Shown here: piece by piece, positions 1 through 9,280 of the stretch
How positions within the stretch are numbered: the stretch's first letter is position 1
Layout of the letters: each line of letters starts with the position of its first letter
Assembly: GCF_050948175.1 (NCBI RefSeq)
Contig: NW_027490391.1
Span: 248,001-312,000 of the forward strand
Direction of reading: 5' to 3'
DNA from: Xylocopa sonorina
Lineage: Eukaryota; Arthropoda; Insecta; Hymenoptera; Apidae
Length of the DNA stretch: 64,000 nt
Notes under the pieces: model-generated
Told to the model about the DNA's origin: nothing
The model's input: the letters and a program-made list of their open reading frames with translations, nothing else
The model's database searches: none
Position numbers and translations under genes: made by a program

Positions 1-1679
1 AAATAGCGTTTGCAAATGTCTACCTATCGTAGCAATAGTGTTCTAATGCTTCTTAAAACGCGATATCGCATCTCATTTCTATGTTTCATGGTAAGATATG
101 ATATGATTTGCGAAGTATCATGTATTCCTCGTCTACACTTCAAATGAATGTAAATGCGACACTCCCTTGCAAGGATATAGCGTTTGCAGATGTCTAAGTA
201 TCGTAGCAATAGAGTTCATATGATTCTTAAAACGCGATATCGCATCTCGTTTCTATGTTTCACGGTAAGATATAACATGATTTGCGAAGTGTTATGTATT
301 CCTCGTCTACACTTCAAATGAATGTGAATGCGACACTTCCTCGCTAGGAAATAGCGTTTGCAGATGCCTACGTGTCGTTAGCAATAGCTTTCTAATGCTT
401 CTTAAAACGCGATATCGCATCTCATTTCTATGTTTCATGGTAAGATATAATATGATTTGCGAAGTGTCATGTATTCCTCGTCTACACTTCAAATGAATGT
501 AAATGCGACACTTCCTTGCAAGGAAATAGCGTTTGCAGATGTCTACGTATCGTAGCAATAGTGTTCTTATGATTCTTAAAACGCGATATCGCATCTCATT
601 TCTATGTTTCATGGTAAGATATAATATAATTTGCGAAGTGTTATGTATTCCTCGTCTACACTTCAAATGAATGTAAATGCGACACTTCCTTGCTAGGACA
701 TAGCGTTTGCAAATGTCTACCTATCATAGCGATAGTGTTCTAATGCTTCTTGAAACGAGATATCGCATCTCATTTCTATGTTTCATGGTAAGATATAATA
801 TGATTTGCGAAGTGTTATGTATTCCTCGACTACACTTCAAATGAATGTAAATGCGACACTTCTATCCTAGGAAATAGCGTTTGCAAATGTCTACCTATCG
901 TAGCAATAGTGTTCTAATGCTTCTTAAAACGCGATACCGCATCTCATTTCTATGTTTCATGGTAAGATATAATATGATTTACGAAGTATCATGTATTCCT
1001 CGTCTACACTTCAAGTGAATGTAAATGCGACACTTGCTTGCTAGGAAATAGCGTCTGCAGATGTCTAGGTATCGTAGCAATAGAGTTCTAATGCATCTTA
1101 AAACGCGATATCGCATCTCATTTCTATGTTTCATGACAAGATATAATATTCATTGCGAAGTGCTATGCATTCCTCGTCTACGGTTCAAATGAATGTAAAT
1201 GCGACACTTCCTTGCAAGGAAATAGCGTTTGCAGATGTCTACGTATCGTAGCAATAGAGTTCTTATGATTCTTAAAAGGCGATATTGCATCTCATTTCTA
1301 TGTTTCATGGTAAAATATAATATGATTTGCGATGTGTTATGTATTCCTCGTCTACACTTCAAATGAATGTGAATGCGACACTTCCTCGCTAGGAAATAGC
1401 GTTTGCAGATATCTACGTATCGTAGCAATAGAGTTCTAATGCTTCTTAAAGCGCGATATCGCATCTCATTTCTATGTTTCATGCTAAGATATAATATGAT
1501 TTGCGAAGTATCATGTATTCCTCGTCTACACTTCAAATGAATGTAAATGCGACACTTCCTTGCTAGGAAATAGCGATTGCAGATATCTACGTATCGTAGC
1601 AATAGAGTTCATATGATTCTTAAAACGCGATATCGCATCTCATTTCTATGCTTCATGGTAAGATATAACATGATTGTGC

Positions 1680-1693
1680 ATGATGATCATCAT
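1680..1693. repeat. 14-bp perfect palindrome at truncated-monomer junction
   Basis: ATGATGATCATCAT is self-complementary. It lies where a monomer breaks off after CATGATT and resumes near CTTAAAACGCG, creating the 255-bp composite repeat. The same junction and palindrome recur 1,125 bp later, so the junction formed before the higher-order duplication. Confidence 0.85.
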
Positions 1694-2804
1694 ATGAATC
1701 TTAAAACGCGATATCGCATCTCATTTCTATGTTTCATGGTAAGATATAATATGATTTGCGAAGTGTTTTGTATTCCTCGTCTACACTTCAAATGAATGTA
1801 AATGCGACACTTCCTTGCAAGGAAATAGCGTTTGCAGATGTCTACGTATCGAAGCAATAGAGTTCAAATGCTTCTTAAAACGCGATATCGCATCTCATTT
1901 CTGTGTTTCATGGTAAGATATAACATGATTTGCGAAGTGTTATGTATTCCTCGACTACACTTCAAATGAATGTAAATGCGACACTTCTATCCTAGGAAAT
2001 AGCGTTTGCAAATGTCTACCTATCGTAGCAATAGTGTTCTAATGCTTCTTAAAACGCGATACCGCATCTCATTTCTATGTTTCATGGTAAGATATAATAT
2101 GATTTACGAAGTATCATGTATTCCTCGTCTACACTTCAAGTGAATGTAAATGCGACACTTGCTTGCTAGGAAATAGCGTCTGCAGATGTCTAGGTATCGT
2201 AGCAATAGAGTTCTAATGCATCTTAAAACGCGATATCGCATCTCATTTCTATGTTTCATGACAAGATATAATATTCATTGCGAAGTGTTATGCATTCCTC
2301 GTCTACGGTTCAAATGAATGTAAATGCGACACTTCCTTGCAAGGAAATAGCGTTTGCAGATGTCTACGTATCGTAGCAATAGAGTTCTTATGATTCTTAA
2401 AAGGCGATATTGCATCTCATTTCTATGTTTCATGGTAAAATATAATATGATTTGCGAAGTGTTATGTATTCCTCGTCTACACTTCAAATGAATGTGAATG
2501 CGACACTTCCTCGCTAGGAAATAGCGTTTGCAGATATCTACGTATCGTAGCAATAGAGTTCTAATGCTTCTTAAAGCGCGATATCGCATCTCATTTCTAT
2601 GTTTCATGCTAAGATATAATATGATTTGCGAAGTATCATGTATTCCTCGTCTACACTTCAAATGAATGTAAATGCGACACTTCCTTGCTAGGAAATAGCG
2701 ATTGCAGATGTCTACGTATCGTAGCAATAGAGTTCATATGATTCTTAAAACGCGATATCGCATCTCATTTCTATGCTTCATGGTAAGATATAACATGATT
2801 GTGC

Positions 2805-2818
2805 ATGATGATCATCAT
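2805..2818. repeat. 14-bp perfect palindrome, second copy
   Basis: Exact repeat of the junction palindrome ATGATGATCATCAT in the second 1,125-bp unit, in the same context of a truncated monomer. Confidence 0.85.
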
Positions 2819-5241
2819 ATGAATCTTAAAACGCGATATCGCATCTCATTTCTATGTTTCATGGTAAGATATAACATGATTTGCGAAGTGTCATGTATTC
2901 CTCGTCTACACTTCAAATGAATGTAAATGCGACACTTCCTTGCAAGGAAATAGCGTTTGCAGATGTCTACGTATCGTAGCAATAGGGTTCTTATGATTCT
3001 TAAAACGCGACATCGCATCTCATTTCTATGTTTCATGGTGAGATATAATATGATTTGCGAAGTGTTATGTATTCCTCGTATACACTTCAAATGAATGTAA
3101 ATGCGACACTTCCTTGCTAGGAAATAGCGTTTGCAAATGTCTACCTATCATAGCGATAGTGTTCTGATGCTTCTTGAAACGAGATATCGCATCTCATTTC
3201 TATGTTTCATGGGTAGATATAATATGATTTGCGAAGTGTTATGTATTCCTCGACTACACTTCAAATGAATGTAAATGCGACACTTCTATCCTAGGAAATA
3301 GCGTTTGCAAATGTCTACCTATCGTAGCAATAGTGTTCTAATGCTCCTTAAAACGCGATACCGCATCTCATTTCTATGTTTCATGGTAAGATATAATATG
3401 ATTTACGAAGTATCATGTATTCCTCGTCTACACTTCAAGTGAATGTAAATGCGACACTTGCTTGCTAGGAAATAGCGTCTGTAGATGTCTACGTATCGCA
3501 GCAATAGAGTTCATATGATTCTTAAAACGCGATATCGCATCTCATTTCTATGTTTCATGGTAAGATATAATATGATTTGCGGAGTGTTATGTATTCCTCG
3601 TCTACACTTCAAATGAATGTAAATGCGACACTTCTTTGCAAGGAAATAGCGTTTGCAGATGTCTACGTATCGTTGCAAAAGAGTTCTTATGATTCTTAAA
3701 ACGCTATATCGCATCTCATTTCTATGTTTCATGGTAAGATATAATATGATTTGCTGAGTGTTATGTATTCCTCGTCTACACTTCAAATGAATGTAAATGC
3801 GACACTTCCTTGCAAGGAAATAGCGTTTGCGGATGTCTACGTATCGAAGCAATAGAGTTGAAATGCTTCTTAAAACGAGATATTGCATCTCATACCTATG
3901 TTTCATGATAAGATATAATATTCAGTGCGAAGTGTTGTGCATTCCTCGTCTACGATTCAAATGAATGTAAATGCGACACTTCCTTGCAAGGAAATAGCGT
4001 TTGCAGATGTCTACGTATCGCAGCAATAGATTTCTAATGCTTCTTAAAGCGCGATATCGCATCTTATTTCTATGCTTCATGGTAAGATGTAATATTCATT
4101 GCGAAGTGTTATGCATTCCTCGTCTACGATTCAAATGAAAATAAATGCGACACTTCCTTGCAAGGAAATAGCGATTGCAGATGTCTACGTATCGTAGCAG
4201 TAGAGTTCTAATGCTTCTTAAAACGCGATATCGCATCTCATTTCTATGTTTCATGGTAAGTTATAATATGAATTGCGAAGTGTTATGTATTCTTCGTATA
4301 CACATCAAATGAATGTAAATGCGACACTTCCTTGTAAGGAAATAGCGTTTGCAGATGTCTATGTATCGTAGCAATAGAGTTCTAATGCTTCTTAAAACGC
4401 GATATCGCATCTCATTTCTATGTTTCATGGTAAGATATAATATGACTTGCGAAGTATTATGTTTTCCTCGTCTACACATCAAATGAATGTAAATGCGACA
4501 CTTCTTTGCAAGGAAATAGCGTTTGCAGTTGTCTACGTATCGTTGCAATAGAGTTCTTATGATTCTTAGAACGCGATATCACATCTCATTTCTATGTTTA
4601 ATGGTAAGATATAATATGATTTGCGGAGTGTTGTGTATTCCTCGTCTACACTTCAAATGAATGTAAAGGCGACACTTCCTTGCAAGGAAATAGCGTTTGC
4701 AGATGTCTACGTATCGCAGCAATAGATTTCTAATGCCTCTTAAAGCGCGATATCGCATCTTATTTCTATGCTTCATGGTAAGATGTAATATTCATTGCGA
4801 AGTGTTATGCATTCCTCGTCTACGATTCAAATGAAAGTAAATGCGACACTTCCTTGCAAGGAAATAGCGATTGCAGATGTCTACGTATCGTAGCAGTAGA
4901 GTTCTAATGCTTCTTAAAACGCGATATCGCATCTCATTTCTATGTTTCATGGTAAGATATAATATGATTTGCGAAGTGTTACGTATTCCTCGTATACACA
5001 TCAAATGAATGTAAATGCGACACTTCCTTGTAAGGAAATAGCGTTTGCAGATGTCTATGTATCGTAGCAATAGAGTTCTAATGCTTCTTAAAACGCGATA
5101 TCGCATCTCACTTCTATGTTTCATGGTAAGATATAATATGACTTGCGAAGTATTATGTATTCCTCGTCTACACATCAAATAAATGTAAATGCGACACTTC
5201 CTCGCTAGGAAATAGCGTTTGCAGATATCTACGTATCGTAG

Positions 5242-6802
5242 TGTCACGTCCCGAGGTGCGGTTGCGCTCGCAACGGTGGCACAAAGTCGTAACCGTTCCC
5301 GAAAATAACGCGAATTGCGTCCGGACCGGGTTCGTTGGCGTTTCGGACTCGATAAAACGGTAATTAACACGAAACTTACCTTGTGATGGCTTGATTCTAC
5401 TGTCTGATTTCTCTTTCCAGGTACCTGGAGCGCCTTGGATCCGCAACCGGGATGGCGGCGGCGTACGGCTGGAACGGAGGTACGGGTCGTGCGGCGAAGG
5501 AAACCTCCTTCACAGGAACCAGGACTCGAACGCAGGAAATTGAATATTCCGGTGCATCACCCACGTATTCCCGAGCGAGACGACGAATAAACTCTCTCCT
5601 CCCCGCGCGTCGTGTACGCTTTGTCGGAGGTGCAAGGCTCGTCGAGAATACTTGAACTTCGGTCGAGTACGGCGCGGCTAAGCGTTGGTTCGCTCTAGCT
5701 TACCGGGATCAACCTGGGCGCAAGATATTCTGTATACGGTAGAAGTGAGGATGGAGCAACTAAGCGCTGGTTCGCTCTAGTCGTCGAGCCTCAAGACTAT
5801 CGCAGATGAGATATAGAAATAGAATAATCGCGAGCGTACCCGTGGAGTAGAATTAAGGAATTGTATTTGAACTCGAATAAAGATACTTTGAATCTGGTAA
5901 AAATAAACTATATTCTATGATTTCACTATACTAGATACACTTGACTAAATTCTAAGTTACTGATTAGCGATTACAATGAGAATTAGAAATAGTATAAAGT
6001 ATCGAATGGACTCCGCTATGGGAGTATGGATAGAGACGAATGCATTAGAGCTAATTGCTCGTTGCGAATGAGCCTATTGCTCGGATCGGAAGTGCATCGT
6101 TCGGATGCTGGATTAGAACTCCTCGGTTCGGAGATGAGATACGAACTCTCCGGTTCGGAGGTGAGATACGAACTCTCCAGTTCGGAGATGAGATACCAAC
6201 TCTCCGGTTCGGAGGTGAGATTGGAACTGACTCTCGGATCTCGCGTCCGCGACCTCCTCGGGTCGCGCGGCGCGCGAGTCGCTGGGCCCTCGCGGTGGGG
6301 CGGACGGTCGGAGTAGGGCGGCCGCTCGGCCCTCGTGGTGGGGCGGCCGTTCGGAGTGGGGCGCGGCCCGCGTTAAGCGTGAGCCGCGAGCGTCGAGTGT
6401 GCGCGCGAGTGCACGGAACATAACCGTGCATGAATAAAATATATACATATATTTACTTAAATCTAGGTGTGTGTTGGTGTGTATGTACATATATGAGTAG
6501 TGTGCTTATTCTAATCCCACATGTACGAGAAGTACGTATAGGGCTTCGTGATCGCTGGGGATTCGACCCAGTATGTGTCGGAGAGCTCCTCGCCCTCGTA
6601 ATACGGGGTGAAGTCCTCCCCCTCGTGTGCGGAGATCGCGCGTGGGCGCGGCATGCTGCATCCCTCTTCCCTCTCGTACCTTTGTCTCCTTCTGTAGGGA
6701 CGGCGAGTCGGCGGGTGGCCCGTGTGCAGGGGCTCCGGATACGGATGCTGGGGATGATGAGGTGGACGCCGGAGGGTGGCAGGCGGTACGCCTGACGTTA
6801 CA
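5242..6802 (-). mobile_element. Solo LTR A of the Gypsy element, 1,561 bp
   Basis: A complete LTR in reverse orientation, from TGTCACGTCCCG to CTGACGTTACA, so in its own sense it runs TGTAACG...GACGTGACA with TG/CA ends. It has no interior. It carries four copies of a 27-bp minisatellite and lacks the 81-bp segment of the element-3 subtype. It is the most diverged LTR here in its U5 half: the ATG of the LTR open frame is ACG in this copy. The splice-donor consensus is kept (complement at 5374-5379). Flanks do not match (left GTAG, right GTTT), so there is no target duplication. Compared with paralogous satellite at 31297 and 32317, about 1,019 bp of satellite is missing at the insertion. Confidence 0.95.
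6125..6232 (-). repeat. 27-bp minisatellite inside solo LTR A (4 units)
   Basis: Four consecutive 27-bp units built on GTTCGGAGRTGAGATAC plus GAACTCTCC. LTRs of the full elements have only two units, which with a 1-bp indel explains the 1,561 versus 1,508 bp lengths. The unit length is a multiple of three, so flanking frames are kept. Confidence 0.88.
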
Positions 6803-7690
6803 GTTTGCAAATGTCTACCTATCGTAGCAATAGTGTTCTAATGCTTCTTAAAACGCGATATCGCATCTCATTTCTATGTTTCATGGTAAGATATAATATG
6901 ATTTGCGAAGTGTTATGTATTCCTCGTATACACATCAAATGAATGTAAATGCGACACTTCCTTGCAAGGAAATAGCGTTTGCGGATGTCTACGTATCGAA
7001 GCAATAGAGTTCAAATGCTTCTTAAAACGAGATATTGCATCTCATACCTATGTTTCATGATAAGATATAATATTCAGTGCGAAGTGTTATGCATTCCTCG
7101 TCTACGATTCAAATGAATGTAAATGCGACACTTCCTTGCAAGGAAATAGCGTTTGCAGATGTCTACGTATCGCAGCAATAGATTTCTAATGCCTCTTAAA
7201 GCGCGATATCGCATCTTATTTCTATGCTTCATGGTAAGATGTAATATTCATTGCGAAGTGTTATGCATTCCTCGTCTACGATTCAAATGAAAGTAAATGC
7301 GACACTTCCTTGCAAGGAAATAGCGATTGCAGATGTCTACGTATCGTAGCAATAGAGTTCAAATGCTTCTTATAACGAGATATTGCATCTCATATCTATG
7401 TTTCATGATAAGATATAATATTCATTGCGATGTGTTATGCATTCCTCGTCTACACTTCAAATGAACGTAAATGCGACACTTCCTTGCAAGGAAATAGCGT
7501 TTGCAGATATCTACGTATCGCAGCAATAGATTTCTAATGCCTCTTAAAGCGCGATATCGCATCTTATTTCTAAGCTTCATGGTAAGATGTAATATTCATT
7601 GCGAAGTGTTATGCATTCCTCGTCTACGATTCAAATGAAAGTAAATGCGACACTTCCTTGCAAGGAAATAGCGATTGCAGGTGTCTACGT
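6803..7690. repeat. 174-bp satellite between solo LTR A and element 1
   Basis: About five monomers, mostly of the two classes with CATCTTATTTCTATGCTTC and ACGAGATATTGCATC. The last part (about 7500-7690), including the diagnostic GATTGCAGGTGTC, matches 27.97-28.16 kb almost base for base. That makes 28.1 kb a paralogous uninterrupted copy of the element-1 target. No gene seen. Confidence 0.95.
7687..7690. repeat. Target-site duplication ACGT, left of element 1
   Basis: ACGT directly precedes the 5' LTR and is repeated directly after the 3' LTR at 16616-16619. The uninterrupted paralogue has a single ACGT at 28155-28158. It falls at monomer positions 22-25, inside the CTACGTATCGTAG dyad. Confidence 0.88.
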
Positions 7691-8047
7691 TGTAACGTCA
7701 GGCGTACCGCCTGCCACCCTCCGGCGTCCACCTCATCATCCCCAGCATCCGTATCCGGAGCCCCTGCACACGGGCCACCCGCCGACTCGCCGTCCCTACA
7801 GAAGGAGACAAAGGTACGAGAGGGAAGAGGGATGCAGCATGCCGCGCCCACGCGCGATCTCCACACACGAGGGGGAGGACTTCACCCCGTATTACGAGGG
7901 CGAGGAGCTCTCCGACACGTACTGGGTCGAATCCCCAGCAATCACGAAGCCCTATACGTACTTCTCGTACATGTGGGATTAGAATAAGCACACTACTCAC
8001 CTATGTACATACACACCAACACACACCTAGATTTAAGTGAATATATG

Positions 8048-8059
8048 TATATATTTTAT
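8048..8059 (+). promoter_or_regulatory. TATA-box candidate in 5' LTR of element 1
   Basis: TATATATTTTAT is the only strong TATA-like stretch in the LTR, about 360 bp from its start. Transcription would then begin near 8075-8090, giving a U3 of roughly 390 bp and a very long R/U5. The motif is kept in every LTR here. The start site is inferred. Confidence 0.55.
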
Positions 8060-8797
8060 TCATGCACGGTTATGTTCCGTTGCACTCGCGCGCACACTCG
8101 ACGCTCGCGGCTCACGCTTAACGCGGGCCGCGCCCCACTCCGAACGGCCGCCCCACCACGGGGGCCGAGCGGCCGCCCTACTCCGACCGTCCGCCCCACC
8201 GCGAGGGCCCAGCGACTCGCGCGCCGAGCGACCCGAGGAGGTCGCGGACGCGAGATCCGAGAGTCAGTTCCAAACTCATCTCCGAACTGGAGAGTTCGCA
8301 TCTCATCTCCGAACCGAGGAGTTCTAATCCAGCATCCGAACGATGCACCTCCGATCCGAGCAATAGGCTCATTCGCAACGAGCAATTAGCTCTAATGCAT
8401 TCGTCTCTATCCATACTCCCATAGCGGAGTCCATTCGATACCTTATACTATTTCTAATTCTCATTGTAATCGCTAGTCAGTAACTTAGAATTTAGTCAAG
8501 TGTATCTAGTATAGTGAAATCATAGAATATAGTTTATTTTTACCAGATTCAAAGTATCTTTATTCGAGTTCAAATACAATTCCTTAATTCTAATCCACGG
8601 GTACGCTCGCGATTATTCTAATTCTATATCTCATCTACGATAGTCTTGAGGCTCGACGACTAGAGCGAACCAGCGCTTAGTTGCTCCATCCTCACTTCTA
8701 CCGTGTACAGAATATCTTGCGCCCAGGTCGATCCCGGTAAGCTAGAGCGAACCAACGCTTAGCCGTGCCGTATTCCACCGAAGTTCAAGTATTCTCG

Positions 8798-9064
8798 ATG
8801 AGCCTTGCACCTCCGACAAAGCGTACACGACGCGCGGGGAGGAGAGAGTTTATTCGTCGTCTCGCTCGGGAATACGTGGGTGATGCACCAGAATATTCAA
8901 TTTCCTGCGTTCGAGTCCTGGTTCCTGTGAAGGAGGTTTCCTTCGCCACACGACCCGTACCTCCGTTCCAGCCGTACGCCGCCGCCATCCCGGTTGCGGA
9001 TCCAAGGCGCTCCAGGTACCTAGAAAGAGAAATCAGACAGCGGAATCAAGCCTTCGCAAGGTAA
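8798..9064 (+). CDS. Open frame in LTR R/U5 ending at a splice donor (88 aa), function unknown
   Basis: An ATG-started frame of 88 codons in the downstream half of the LTR. It is rich in Arg, with runs such as PTKRTRRAGRR near the start and REIRQRNQAFAR at the end. Its stop codon TAA is formed by the splice-donor GTAAGT, so in a spliced RNA the frame would continue into the next exon. The frame is open upstream of the ATG for 11 more codons. In the element-3 subtype the frame carries an extra 81 bp, a whole number of codons, and stays open (115 aa). Against coding: the ATG is lost in solo LTR A, and a 1-bp deletion breaks it in the 5' LTR of element 2. I recognise no domain. It may be only a spliced leader. 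Confidence 0.35.
   Translation: MSLAPPTKRTRRAGRREFIRRLAREYVGDAPEYSISCVRVLVPVKEVSFATRPVPPFQPYAAAIPVADPRRSRYLEREIRQRNQAFAR
9020..9030 (-). promoter_or_regulatory. Antisense splice-acceptor-like site in the LTR
   Basis: On the minus strand the LTR reads TCTCTTTCTAG|GTACC (TCTCTTTCCAG in solo LTR A), a pyrimidine tract followed by AG. Starting 31 nt downstream is an antisense ATG frame of 67 aa (8988 down to 8785). Antisense AATAAA motifs lie further on at 8849-8854, 8559-8564, 8533-8538 and 8055-8060. This hints at an antisense transcription unit but is circumstantial. Confidence 0.25.
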
Positions 9065-9066
9065 GT
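9061..9066 (+). promoter_or_regulatory. Splice-donor consensus in 5' LTR of element 1
   Basis: CGCAAG|GTAAGT is close to the metazoan consensus, with the cut between 9060 and 9061. It is kept in all LTR copies, including the most diverged solo LTR. It would allow splicing of an LTR leader to a downstream acceptor. No convincing acceptor is identified. Confidence 0.5.
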
Positions 9067-9211
9067 TTAGTGTTAATTACCGTTTTATCGAGTCCGAAAC
9101 GCCAACGAACCCGGTCCGGACGCAATTCGCGTTATTTTCGGGAACGGTTACGACTTTGTGCCACCGTTGCGAGCGCAACCGCACCTCGGGACGTGACACG
9201 AAAGTTATTTT

Positions 9212-9229
9212 TGGTGACAGCGGTGGGAT
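9212..9229 (+). other. Primer-binding site (tRNA-Leu type), element 1
   Basis: TGGTGACAGCGGTGGGAT starts 13 nt after the LTR end. Its complement reads as a tRNA 3' end: CCA, discriminator A, a 7-nt acceptor strand and a CCCAC T-stem. It resembles the GTGGGTTCGAATCCCACCGCTGCCA family of eukaryotic tRNA-Leu, with one mismatch against the form I remember. Gypsy elements usually have a PBS next to or within a few nt of the LTR, so the 13-nt gap is unusual. The position is identical in elements 2 and 3. Confidence 0.7.
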
Positions 9230-9280
9230 AGCCCCGCGTTTCCTCCGGAAATTCTGCCGAAAGGAACCGCGAAACTAGAT

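Larger units (their letters stand above)
861..3284. repeat. 1,125-bp higher-order satellite repeat (two units; a third start at 3285)
   Basis: The marker TCTATCCTAGG recurs at 861, 1986 and 3285, giving units of 1,125 bp and then 1,299 bp (1,125 plus one monomer). Each 1,125-bp unit is five 174-bp monomers plus one 255-bp composite, in which a monomer is joined to a truncated one. Variant bases such as GCGATACCGC at 931 and 2056 recur at exactly 1,125 bp, so this is duplication of a multi-monomer unit and not chance similarity. The last monomer of each unit is less conserved. Confidence 0.85.
1..5241. repeat. 174-bp satellite array, left block
   Basis: Tandem array of a 174-bp monomer, about 30 copies. 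If monomer position 1 is the A of AAATAGCG, copies start at 1, 175, 349 and so on. Landmarks in order are CTACGTATCGTAG (20-32), GCGATATCGC (60-69), TTTCATGGTAAG (84-95), TTCCTCGTCTACAC (125-138) and TTCCTTGCAAGGAA (163 to 2 of the next copy). Copies from 1 to about 3.9 kb are mostly of one class. From about 3.9 kb two other classes appear: one with TCTTATTTCTATGCTTC and GTAATATTCATTG, the other with ACGAGATATTGCATC and a GATAAG spacer. The array is about 60% A+T by eye and contains no gene I can support. The 3' end of the block (4792-5241) is a close copy of 30848-31297. Confidence 0.97.
7691..9198 (+). repeat. 5' LTR of element 1
   Basis: The LTR runs from TGTAACGTCAGG to CGGGACGTGACA. The first ~292 bp are the sequence that in the 3' copy encodes the pol C-terminus. 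A TATA stretch follows at 8048-8059. Next is a very G+C- and CpG-rich leader (about 8090-8270), two 27-bp units, an A+T-rich part (8400-8620), then the frame ending at the donor at 9060/9061. The last part has a hairpin GTTGCG-AG-CGCAAC at 9166-9179. No AATAAA or ATTAAA is seen on the sense strand. Confidence 0.95.

Noticed and set aside
8062..8389. Overlapping open frames in the CpG-rich LTR leader, on both strands
   Set aside because: At least three frames are open at once because the sequence is very G+C-rich and stop-poor. A 1-bp indel among LTR copies changes which start codon joins which frame. Not supportable as genes.
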